The notes under the pieces are model-generated. The model was not told where the DNA came from. It made no database searches and saw only the letters and a program-made list of their open reading frames with translations. 64,000 nucleotides of DNA from the NCBI GenBank assembly GCA_012861695.1, contig JAAOOA010000049.1, positions 310,001-374,000 of the forward strand, written 5' to 3'. The position numbers and the translations under genes are program-made. Every line of letters begins with the position of its first letter. Position 1 is the first letter of the stretch. Shown in pieces: positions 55,326 to 64,000 of the stretch. The stretch comes from Trematomus loennbergii. Taxonomy: Eukaryota > Chordata > Actinopteri > Perciformes > Nototheniidae.

Positions 55326-56938
55326 TTATGAATTTGAATATGATTTATTTCTTATTATCTCTGCACCTTCCTTAACATAGACTTTCCAAAGGGTCTGTAA
55401 TGTTAACATAGTTAGGTTACAATAATAGGTGACAGTGTTTCGGCAAATTTGAAGTGTCTTTTCCGGGGCAGTGCAGAAACAAAAGTACCCATTATGAAGT
55501 ATTTCATTTCTTAAGAGTGAATACAGTTCCACAGCACTATATGCATCCACAGGAGAGCTCCAACCATTTACACCCATTAGGAGAACACATAGTTCAAAAA
55601 CAGTCTCATCACAGGGGTACTGCCCTTTTGGGGTGCACTCCTCCTTGCACACTGCAACCTCCTCAGGGAGAATACACTGGAGTCTGTCCTCTGCTGCTCC
55701 ATAGAGCTGTGGCATAGAGAACATGAGAATGGGGCGTCCTCCCTGCAACCCATGGACAGGCCTCAATCTTATTTGGTGTGTGTTCTATGTTCTCACAACC
55801 TCATCAAGTTCTTCCTGTGTGACAAAATATCCAATTAAAGTAGGCTAGTAGTCAACATAAACAATAACATTAAAATGCAGACTGAATTTAACTGACATGA
55901 AAAGACAGCCGATAATGATTTCCCTCTATTTAGTAAGTTTTTACGTAGTGACTGAGCAGAGTTACCAGGGACTTCAAAAACTGAAGAAAGCTAAAGTGAC
56001 GTGGGTTTATTTACACATGTTGTAACACTAATAATCTGGTTACTGTATGTAGGCCTACTCATAACTATAACGTGTATAATATGGATGTATTTTATGTAGC
56101 AATTACCTGTAAAAGGTTGAGGAAGCAGAACTGTACCAGGTTTTTGTCCAGGAAATCTCCTGTGAAATATCCATCATCTTTGAGGGTTTTAAAAGTGTCC
56201 ATCCAAAATTGTACACTCTGTTTACGCAGGACCCCCCACCACGATTCTATCCGCTGATTGGCCGTGCTGCATCCGTAAATAAAGCTCCCTTCTCCGGCAT
56301 GATGATCCGTATGATTTCTACGCAGAACCGCTGCATTTCCCTGACATGCCCATTTTCGGTACCTGGGTCGGCACGCATCCGCTGTGGACAGCCTCCAATG
56401 CGCGTTACTGTGCTAATGTAGTAGTCGGCGATTACCTTTGGATCACTGTTGGTGGTATATGCCTCCATCCACATGATGTAACGACTAAATCCGTCAATGC
56501 AGCCATTTATTGCAATGCCATAAGGCTTTAGTTTGTCATATGAGTCCATATGCCACAAGGCGTTGGGACCTCTGCTGTGGTACTGTCGGCGCCGTAGACG
56601 TCTTGCTCGTCGTAGTTCGACACCTTCTGGATCCAAAGCCTTGATTACAAGTCTCATAGTTTCTTGTGAAACAACAAATCCCCTTTGAACAGCTCGTAGA
56701 TGTAACCAACGATAGCCTTGTAGTCGGCCAGAACCAGTCATTTCCTCCTGCAGAAAGGAGACAATCTCCTCCAAGTCCGTTTGGTTCTTTCTTCGAAATA
56801 GACATAGTTTCTTGCACAACCTTTTCAAAGTTCTAATACTTATGATAATCTGATGCTGATGTGCCAAAAGATTAAGTATTTGTTATTTGAGAAACCTAAA
56901 CTAAAGTACTGCTTCACAAGATGCTCCACATTCCTCAT
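55326..56938 (-). pseudogene. Two-exon DDE integrase-core gene (rva_4-like), lightly damaged
   Basis: The start is probably ATG 56938-56936 (MRNVEHLVKQYFSLGF, then a frameshift before LLAHQHQIIISIRTL, a helix-turn-helix-like region). Exon 1 continues with RLQGYRWLHLRAVQRGFVV, ARRLRRRQYHSRGPNALWHM, the first Asp in WHMDSYDKLKPYG (residue 108 of the 56867 frame), NGCIDGFSRYIMWMEAYTT, the second Asp in RADPGTENG (residue 167) and, after a one-base shift near 56260, the Glu in QRIESWW (codon 56247-56245), about 40 residues on. Donor cag|gtaatt at 56107/56106, intron 292 bp, acceptor cacag|gaagaac at 55815/55814, phase 0. Exon 2 has a TGG-to-TAG-like stop after VVRT, then GGRPILMFSMPQLYG and CKEECTPKGQYPCDETVFEL. 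The integrase class is known in fish and invertebrate genomes but its transposon type is uncertain to me. Confidence 0.75.
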
Positions 56939-58050
56939 TTTATTGCAGGACGCTGCTGTTGTCTCCCTCTCAAGTCACTTATGAAACTACGACTTTATTC
57001 TCGTAATGTTACGACTTTATTCTTTATTCTCGTAATTTAGTGGGAATGCTGATACAGCATTCCAACTATATGTTATTCTACGGACAAAATTATTATTATT
57101 CCGCCGGAATTTTGCACCTCTTCTACTCCTGCATTCAACATCGCAGAAACTCCGTTCAAACATCAAAACGTTCAGCTCGGTCGGGAATCGATGGCTATTA
57201 CTTTTATCATTCATAACTTCATAATTCCAGAGATACATCCCATAATTCATCACATTTTTAACCATTGAAGTCAATGGAGAAAATCTTCAGACTTGAACAA
57301 TCTTCATGCGACTTCAACTGCTAACTGTTCATTCATACTTTCACTCAGAAACCTCATTCCAACTTTAAAATGTTACACATCTTTCTGGCATTATTCGTGT
57401 AACACAACTTTTAAATCTGATTCTTACTTTTAGAGATATTAAACATTGTTCAGACCCTGGTAAAGAGGCTTTCTTCAGATTTTAACATTAACTAGAGTGC
57501 GTGATGTCACAGCTAGAGGGTAGGAAATCTTGAAATTTGCCTTCATATTTTTTTTTTAAACTGCCATAATTCCCAAACCCTACATTCCTGAGACATCATT
57601 TTTCATGACAAATGTAGGAAAACATCTCGTAGCTTGAAAAATGACAAATAATTAAGCAAAAAATAATTAAACAAAATGCCTCTTGAGGGCATGAAGTGAC
57701 AAAAACATGTCTCCATTAAAACCCATTGTAATTTCAGGCTCATATTTCCTCACAGCAGCAGCCGCACACCTTTAGTTAAACTGCCAAAAAGGCCACAGTA
57801 TTAACCCGAAAGTACACAAAACGTACATTTCAGATACTCAACTTCCTTGACATGCTTCACGTTTTGAAATTTCACAGATATCTGTTATAGTTCTTCCACA
57901 AAACGTTCACATGTAAGAGCTTTATCTCTCATTCAGAACAATGCAAACCTTTGATCTCTACAGAGCTCGTTAGCTCAACTATAAACACCTGTGTAATGGA
58001 ACACGATGATGTCATCACTCCAACTGACAGCAGTCAGTTCTAACTGTTCA

Positions 58051-58053
<3 letters not shown>

Positions 58054-58117
<64 letters not shown>
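58054..58117. repeat. (CA)n microsatellite followed by (CT)n
   Basis: 64 bp of CA, then tctctctctctcacactctctctctc to about 58147. Confidence 0.95.
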
Positions 58118-58120
<3 letters not shown>

Positions 58121-58147
58121 TCTCTCTCTCTCACACTCTCTCTCTCA

Positions 58148-58510
58148 CAATGTTCCAAATGGCCCAAAACTTCACAGGTTTGGTGCCGTTGCCATGGCGA
58201 CAGACCACTCGCTATGAAGCACGATGTTGCTGTAAGTCCAATGGAAACCGTCCCGATCGTCCCCCAAACTTCGCTTGTATATCACCGGTCCAGCCCTCAA
58301 AAGCTCTACGTAAATTATGGGGTTTCTTCAAATGCCGTTGCCATGGCAACACAATGCTCGCCATGAAACAGGGTTTTCTCATAACTTCAGTGAAAATGTT
58401 CCAAACGGCCCAAAACTTCACAGGTTTGGTAACGATGTAGCCATCAACGCATCTAAGCGTATTATGGGGTGTCATCAAATGCCGTTGCCATGGCGATAGA
58501 TCATTCGCCA
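58148..58510. repeat. Degenerate tandem repeat with ccgttgccatggc
   Basis: ggcccaaaacttcacaggtt occurs at about 58161 and 58407, and tgccgttgccatggc at about 58183, 58332 and 58480. Related gccat-aagc blocks alternate with them, giving a diverged array with a period near 245 bp. Confidence 0.75.
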
Positions 58511-58809
58511 TCAAGTTAGTTCAAAAGTTTGCAGTTCAAATATTCTGCTGCTTTTCCAAGCCTTTTTACTTTCTTTTCTTCTCTCATCACACATTCAAGC
58601 CCCCACTGTTCATGTATCATTTCAATCTAAATTCTTCACTTTCTTCTTACACATTACATTTCAGCATAGCAGTTTAGTGTCAGCTTTTCAGCATAAAGCA
58701 TTCCCACTAGCAATTTCTTCAGGAATTGCATTCTCTAGTTACGACTTTATTCTCGTAATATTACGACTTTATTCTCGTAATGTTAGGAGTTTATTCTCGA
58801 AATCTCTCA

Positions 58810-59735
58810 GGGTTGTGGCCCTAATACTCCGTCGTACTTTTGGACAAATTAATATGGAAAAAATAAATCTTTAAATAGAATTCAGCAACGATGGAATAGA
58901 TTTGATCCAAGATGACAAGTCATGCGTTCCCCATCATTGACTGTAGGGCTCTCGACAAGTTCAGCATCAGAGTGCATTAATTGTCGGCATGTCTCTCCAA
59001 AACGACGGCTACGAAGAACTACACTGGGGCTCAAATGTGAAGCACCTTATCAGTGGGCTCCCTATCACCAGCAAGAGAGGGCCTTTGTCAACAGAACAGA
59101 GAAACCAGACAGAATGAAGCTGTCGGTCATTGATTTCTCAGAAATCTGATGCCTTGATCTTGAGCCCTCCCTTCGAGCTCTCAAGGAGAAGGACGTGGAA
59201 GCGGCAGATAGCACTTTTTTCTGAGCACCAGCATCTTTTTCAATGTTGTTACAATAAGAACAGTGGCCGCCTACAGAAAAAGAGCCGCGCCCAGTGTCTT
59301 TTTGTCTGAGCTCTACGCCCTGTTATGTACGACCCATCCGAGCGCTTCGAGGTTGAGTATATATCAACTTTTCTGAAAGCTCAGATGACCTCACTTCAGA
59401 AGTCGAAGCTTGTCTTTATACATCTCTTTCAGACAGAAATGATCAAAACGCAAAAAAAACATTTCTTTGGACGGATCAGCTGGGCAACCTTACTGTTGCT
59501 GCCGCTGAGTGTGTTACTAGGGTCAAGTAAAATACCTGATTCTCTGCACCGTCCATCAGGCTTACCTGCATCCTTTTCCCTGGCTCTAGCATCCAAGCCA
59601 AGATAGAGGTTCCCCATTCAAGGGACCTCCACAGGTGACCCAACCCTCTTTATCAGATGTGATCATGCTGATTTGATCGCTATAATAGGGCCAGTGTAAC
59701 GGGGTCCCCATGGTGGCCCTACAGCAGTCATGACT
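58810..59735. other. Non-coding or decayed coding, not recognised
   Basis: Short plus-strand frames at 58922-59149 and 59325-59606 show no domain I recognise. Alternative-frame text (for example EVEACLYTSLSDRNDQN near 59400) looks coding-like but is interrupted. Confidence 0.3.
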
Positions 59736-59738
59736 AAT

Positions 59739-60025
59739 CTAGGTTGCACACTGAGTGGAGAACATGCAGCAACAGCTGCAAATCGCACAGTGCCTGTTTA
59801 TCACAGTTTCATCTCCCTCTGCTCTGCTGTTCTGACAGTAAACAGTTGCTGCAATTGGATACACTTTCAGGAGGGAGATTTTGGTGACTAGATCCAGACA
59901 GGAGAAGTACTCAGGGGAACTGTTGCAGGCCGAGACCACCTGTGTAGGGGTTAATGCAGTCCTCTGGTATGCTCTGATTGTCCTGCGAGTTACAACCGTG
60001 TCAAAGCTGCAAGTTCCAAGGGAAC
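59739..60025 (-). CDS. Possible terminal exon, Cys-rich, unassigned
   Basis: A minus-strand open segment of about 95 codons runs from an acceptor-like cccacag (AG at 60027-60026) to TAG at 59741-59739. It reads SLGTCSFDTVVTRRTIRAYQ, then CNSSPEYFSCLDLVTKISLL and ends INRHCAICSCCCMFSTQC. The even composition, a splice acceptor and a final stop suggest a last exon. No upstream exon was found in the window and no family is recognised. It could also be chance. Confidence 0.3.
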
Positions 60026-61674
60026 CTGTGGGACATGAATAAGATATACTTTATATATTTACTAGAATAACTTAACTACCTTTTTTACTTTATTCACTGA
60101 GCGTTATTGTGTGATCTGTTGTATTAAGGTAATATGAGCTTGTTACGCTATTTGACATTAGTATTACATACACATACAGTCGCATGTAGACCAATTCTCT
60201 CCTTAACCCGGCATTATAACCATACATGTAATAATCACTTTTAAACATTGCCACAAACACATAAACAAAGACTTAAAGCACTCATCCTTCATCTGCTACA
60301 CACGTGGACATTAAAACGGTCACAGGACCATGCACACTTTATTTTTCAGCGTGAGAGATGCACTCAACTACAGATACTCTTTGGTTGTGATTGGATTGTC
60401 AAGTTGTCTTTGGCTACGCACTATTCCTTAACCTCAGTGAAAAAAACGTCATGGGGTTAAGGAAAGATGTGAAGGAAAATTCAAAAGGCTTAGCAAAAGA
60501 GACTTTGATGCACATAAAATCTGACTGACTGTATTTAATGTGCCAGTGGATGTTATTGCGTCTGCCATTTGGAAACTTTATAAACAAAGACAACAGTGTA
60601 AAATATATATATTTTAAAGTAAGTTAAAGGAAATGGTTACTCACACAATTCAGACAACTGTGAAATGTTGACTTTATTTGATAATTCTACAGTAATTAGC
60701 GCAACGTTCTTAGATTTAATATAGTGTTCAAAGTGAGAACCAAAGCACTTTGTAGTTGTGGAATAAGATGTAGAATTCTGAATAAACGTTGTGACCTACA
60801 CGATACACGTTTCTCTGTCACCATCGGTTGTTTCTGGAAACGACCAAATGCATGTGTCACGGTAAATGTTGCGCCCGCAAGGTATTGTGGGACAGCATTT
60901 TCTCCTTTTATAAAGGAAGGTCCAGTGTATAAACTATAGGAGATAATAAGGAAAACTGAAGCTATATTTTCCTAATCATGTAAAGAATTCAAACAGCTCA
61001 TGGCTGACAGTCGGGTCATTTTCCTCAATTGGATTCTTCCTAAGCAAAACTAATAATCCGCCTTCAAACCATCTCTTCCAAACACGCACACACCCTCACC
61101 TTTGTGTACATATTCCCTTTTGATTGCTTAGTTTAAACTTTGTGTGCTTTTAATTTATTATCGTATTTAATAAATGCTTGTCGTTTTATATATGCTGGTT
61201 TGTGTAATGTTGCACAACAGTGAGCTATGCCAACCTCTACTATCAAAGAGTTCGAAAATCCTAGAAAGCTTTCACTAGCTATTGATAGGTCATTTTGTTG
61301 ATAGTTATTAATTTAAGTATTAATCTAATTTCCTTATTCAGCACAGCTGGGAGAAATTCCCAATCAAGCACACCTGCCAGTTACATGCTCATGAGCCACC
61401 GTACAAAAGCCCTAAGCCTGCATTCATTCCTCTCTGTGTTCTTGCCGTGAAAGGTTTTTACTATGCCTCTCTAGCCTTTTTGCAAGCAAGTTTTTTGCCT
61501 GTTTGCCAGTTTAGTTGCTCTTGCCCTATGCCTGTTTAAACGTCTCTCCCAGGAGGATCCCGAAGCCAAAACCACCTGAGACAATCAAGTAAACTTTAGG
61601 AGACCATTGAGAGGCTAAATTAACTTGCTATCAATTAAGTCATTTTCAAGAGTTGTTTCCCCATTTGAGGTATG
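60026..61674. other. Non-coding, no gene recognised
   Basis: AT-rich sequence with only short open frames (60248-60460, 60724-60939) lacking recognisable domains. 61330-61480 has a repeat-like feel (agctgggagaaattcccaat) but no partner here. Confidence 0.4.
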
Positions 61675-62543
61675 TTAAAGGTCCCATGTCATGGCCATTT
61701 CTACTGATCATAATTCCATTGTTGAGGTCTACTAGAATAGATTTACATTGTTCAATGTTCCAAACTCACATTGGTTTCTCTACAGCATCTCTGTATAGTA
61801 TGTGTATTCACTCTCTGTCCTAAACGGCTTGTTGGAGCTCCTGCCCCCCCCCCCTGTGAGCCCAGTGTGCTCTGATTGGTCAGCTCGCCCACTCTGTTCT
61901 GATGAGTCCACCACCGTTACAGCGGAACATCAGTGATTATGTGTTAGAATGGCGTTAGCAACCAGAACATGACACCAGCAATGACAAACAGATGAGAATG
62001 CTGCGTGGGTCTGGGTGCCGTGTTGGCGGGACGTTGCGGGGCTCGCTGCTGGAGCGGACAGTGTGAGCTGGCTTGCTGGTGTTGTTTCCTGGTTGCTGCG
62101 TGGGGTCTGCGGCACGGCGGGACACGGCGAGGCCGGAGCACACACACACACCCGCAGCCTGGCTGTGGGTCTGTGTGTGCTCGGACCGGGCCCGGGCCGG
62201 GCCTTGCCGTGTCCTGCTGTCTCAGGCTGAGTCCAGGCTGAGAAATCCGCGGAGCTGCAGCTGAGAAAAATAAGGCTGGCTGAGTGTGTGTGTGTGAGGA
62301 GCTCCGCGGATTGGTCCATTTGGATCGTCGTTACGTCACTTGGTTCCCGGAAGAAAAAAATGGAAAAAGAAAATCTCCAACGAGGCGTTCTGGAGCAACA
62401 GGTCTTTTCTGTGTTAGAGTTTTACTCGCTACAGGGTGTACTTTGAGGGTTTGTGACTCTGCAGACCGTTTACATGCATAAAAAGCTACATAACACACAA
62501 GGGGACGGGTAATAACCAGAAAAGCATGACATGGGACCTTTAA
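61675..62543. mobile_element. TTAA-flanked non-autonomous element, 869 bp with TTAA
   Basis: Left TTAA-AGGTCCCATGTCATG (61675) and right CATGACATGGGACCT-TTAA (ending 62543) are perfect 15-bp inverted repeats inside TTAA duplications, as made by piggyBac-type transposases. The interior is GC-rich (62000-62300) with cacacacaca and gtgtgtgtgt blocks and no transposase. A partial copy lies at 9230-9515. Confidence 0.88.
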
Positions 62544-62975
62544 GTCAAACTAATAAACATACTCAATAATAATATTAAATATAATAATTTGTCATAATTT
62601 TGAATTCCTTCCTTCCTTTTGGATAACTTTTAATCTATTCTTGAGCTAATGCACCTACCTAGCTTTATGATTTTAACAAACCTAATAGTCTTAATACTCA
62701 TTATCATACAGTAATTGTTAATTAGGCTATGTCTCCATAGATGCAGTCTATACGGAATATTACGTGACTTTTGGCAGTAATATTCCGTGACGTGAGAAGA
62801 AAAAGTTTTGTACTTGTAAAAAAAGGTTTTGTACTTGTAAAACCTATGCTGAATTAGTCTCTGAAACATGATTTATTAGAAAAATGTAATGTGTTTGTTT
62901 GATAGATACGTTTTTATTTGTTTATTAGTTTGTAGATGGTGTTTTGTATTTGTTAACCACACTGTGATTGTTACA
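62544..62975. other. Non-coding, no gene recognised
   Basis: AT-rich. A short direct duplication aaaagttttgtacttgtaaa occurs at 62801-62840. Confidence 0.5.
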
Positions 62976-63206
62976 TAGACTGTATATATAAATGGACGTA
63001 GTGTCCGTGACGTCACCCATAGGATTCTGCAGACTTGCCGAGAAGCCTTTAGTAGGCGGAGTCGGCCACTAACGGCTCAACAGTGACGTCAGAGTCTAAC
63101 TCCCGCCTGCTCCAGCCTGCTCCAAATAAGAGCAAAGAGGCGGGACCTGCTGCCTCCGAACTGGAAGTAAACAGAGCTAGCTCAGGCTAAGAAGCTAAGC
63201 TAACAT
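62976..63206 (+). repeat. Dispersed repeat, paired with 10156-10390
   Basis: Nearly identical to the 10.2-kb copy from actgtatatataaatggacg to agctaagctaacatg. Here a ctgctccagc block is duplicated and the ggagcc segment is missing. Confidence 0.9.
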
Positions 63207-63527
63207 GAAATACATGCATACCAAGTTACTGCGTGGCACTTTGGTTTTGATAAAACAGTGTAGTTCCCCTATATAAACGTTACATTCATAATCAAACGAG
63301 ACAATCTGCAAGAGAATTTGCTATTTTTTGTTATTCTTAATGCTTGTCATCACGTTAATAAAATAAAAGAAGTACCGATACATAGCAGAACAATTGTGGC
63401 GATGTTCAGCTTAATAAGCCTTGTTCAACATAATTTATTTAGCTAATACTACAGCGGGCTGCAGGCGAACCAAGTCCGCGTTTCGCTGCATTCCTTGATC
63501 TCCAGTTATAACGCCGGACTCCACCGC

Positions 63528-63614
63528 CCGGAGCTAACGGAGCCGCAGGGGCTCCGGGACGGCTGGAGCTGGACGCCGGCTGGAGCTAGCCCCCTGTGGC
63601 TCCGTTAGCTCCGG
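63528..63614. other. GC-rich hairpin, 24-bp arms, one mismatch
   Basis: CCGGAGCTAACGGAGCC at 63528 (continuing GCAGGGG) pairs with 63591-63614, with a 39-base loop that is itself rich in ggctggagct repeats. Confidence 0.9.
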
Positions 63615-64000
63615 CGGCCACCACTGGGATAATTGGGTCCCCTTTTAGCATTTGCTCCCATTTAGCATTATGGGCGTCATAGCCATATACTATAAAAGTC
63701 TTACCCAAGGCTGAATCATAAACTAAACTGTATATATATATATGTGACCTGCTCTATCGAAATCAGTCGCATTGACCCGAAGACACATTTTGAGTTGTAT
63801 ACACTGTTGGAAAGAGGAGATTCCTAGCTTTCTAATGATATCAAGATTTTTGTTGTACTCCAAATATTAAGCAAAATATGTCACATTATATAATGACTGT
63901 CACCGAGTCATCATTTTGAGAAAAGGCCTTCAAAGTTTCCTCTTCTCTGGAATCCATCGATCTGATTGATTATTAGCGGAGCAAATGATCAAAATAGTCC
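63615..64000. other. Non-coding, no gene recognised
   Basis: Includes a short TA run at 63730-63743 and a repeat-like stretch (tgtgacctgctctatcgaaa onward) with no partner in the window. Confidence 0.4.

Larger units (their letters stand above)
56983..58800. mobile_element. Repeat nested in a TACGACTTTATTCTCGTAAT repeat
   Basis: tacgactttattctcgtaat words flank both sides (56988-57036 and 58739-58785). Between them lies a unit starting TAGTGGGAATGCT (57038-57050) with its perfect 13-bp complement at 58697-58709. The unit has no transposase. The flanking words look like the two halves of a second repeat opened by the insertion. Confidence 0.65.

Noticed and set aside
58006..58440. 144-codon open frame
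   Set aside because: Crosses the CA/CT microsatellite and a degenerate tandem repeat; no domain.
62005..62264. Several overlapping frames on both strands
   Set aside because: GC-rich core of the TTAA-flanked element; low-complexity composition and no domain.
1..64000. tRNA or rRNA genes
   Set aside because: Looked for cloverleaf-like A/B boxes and rRNA signatures by eye; none found that I could support.

Overview
The window looks like nuclear DNA of a teleost fish. It contains fish-type L2-like and I/Nimb-like LINEs, a V-SINE core, a Ty3/Gypsy element, hAT and Tc1 transposases, TTAA-flanked miniature elements, CA/TA microsatellites and a fish-style endogenous retrovirus. No bacterial-type operon, rRNA or tRNA gene was seen. 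I could not identify one intact single-copy host gene with confidence; the window reads as a dense, nested transposon-rich region.

Layout. 1-6499: 5' half of a decayed endogenous retrovirus on the minus strand (5' LTR 5917-6499, primer-binding site, long leader, broken gag, integrase C-terminal remnants), abutting a broken hAT gene (6500-7236). 7.8-13.4 kb: non-coding repeats and a solo LTR-like unit with a perfect 5-bp target duplication (12954-13318). 14.0-14.8 kb: AT-rich DNA and a 14-unit minisatellite. 14.9-15.8 kb: L2-like LINE tail. 17.0-17.4 kb: a TTAA-flanked MITE. 21.3-25.15 kb: a long L2-like LINE with a 2A-like peptide motif, endonuclease and reverse transcriptase. 25.165-29.904 kb: a Ty3/Gypsy element with almost identical LTRs, a 5-bp target duplication, an internal deletion and a LINE inserted antisense in pol.

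30-38 kb: microsatellites, a V-SINE core, minisatellites, LTR fragments of the same retrovirus family, a Tc1-like fragment, an unrecognised coding segment with 42-bp coding repeats, and a MITE. 38.6-40.84 kb: a nearly intact hAT transposon with one in-frame stop. 40.95-43.7 kb: a MITE, palindromes and a repeat also found at 20.57 kb. 43.7-49.13 kb: LINE reverse-transcriptase fragment, then an I/Nimb-like LINE split by a MITE. 49.14-50.22 kb: a MITE with perfect 21-bp ends. 50.22-52.12 kb: a foldback element with arms of about 0.8 kb. 52.12-53.75 kb: a spliced hAT fragment itself split by an L2 insertion. 53.8-56.94 kb: a HECT-type E3 ligase pseudogene facing a two-exon DDE integrase gene. 57-64 kb: nested repeats, one possible unassigned exon, an 869-bp TTAA-flanked element and dispersed repeats.

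How the parts relate: most coding pieces are transposon machinery (reverse transcriptase/endonuclease, gag-pol, DDE transposases). Nested insertions give relative ages: LINE into Gypsy pol, MITE into LINE RT, L2 into hAT, and one repeat into another at 57 kb. The least familiar locus is the convergent HECT/integrase pair at 53.8-56.9 kb. Many breaks are one-base indels, so either age or residual assembly error could explain part of the decay.
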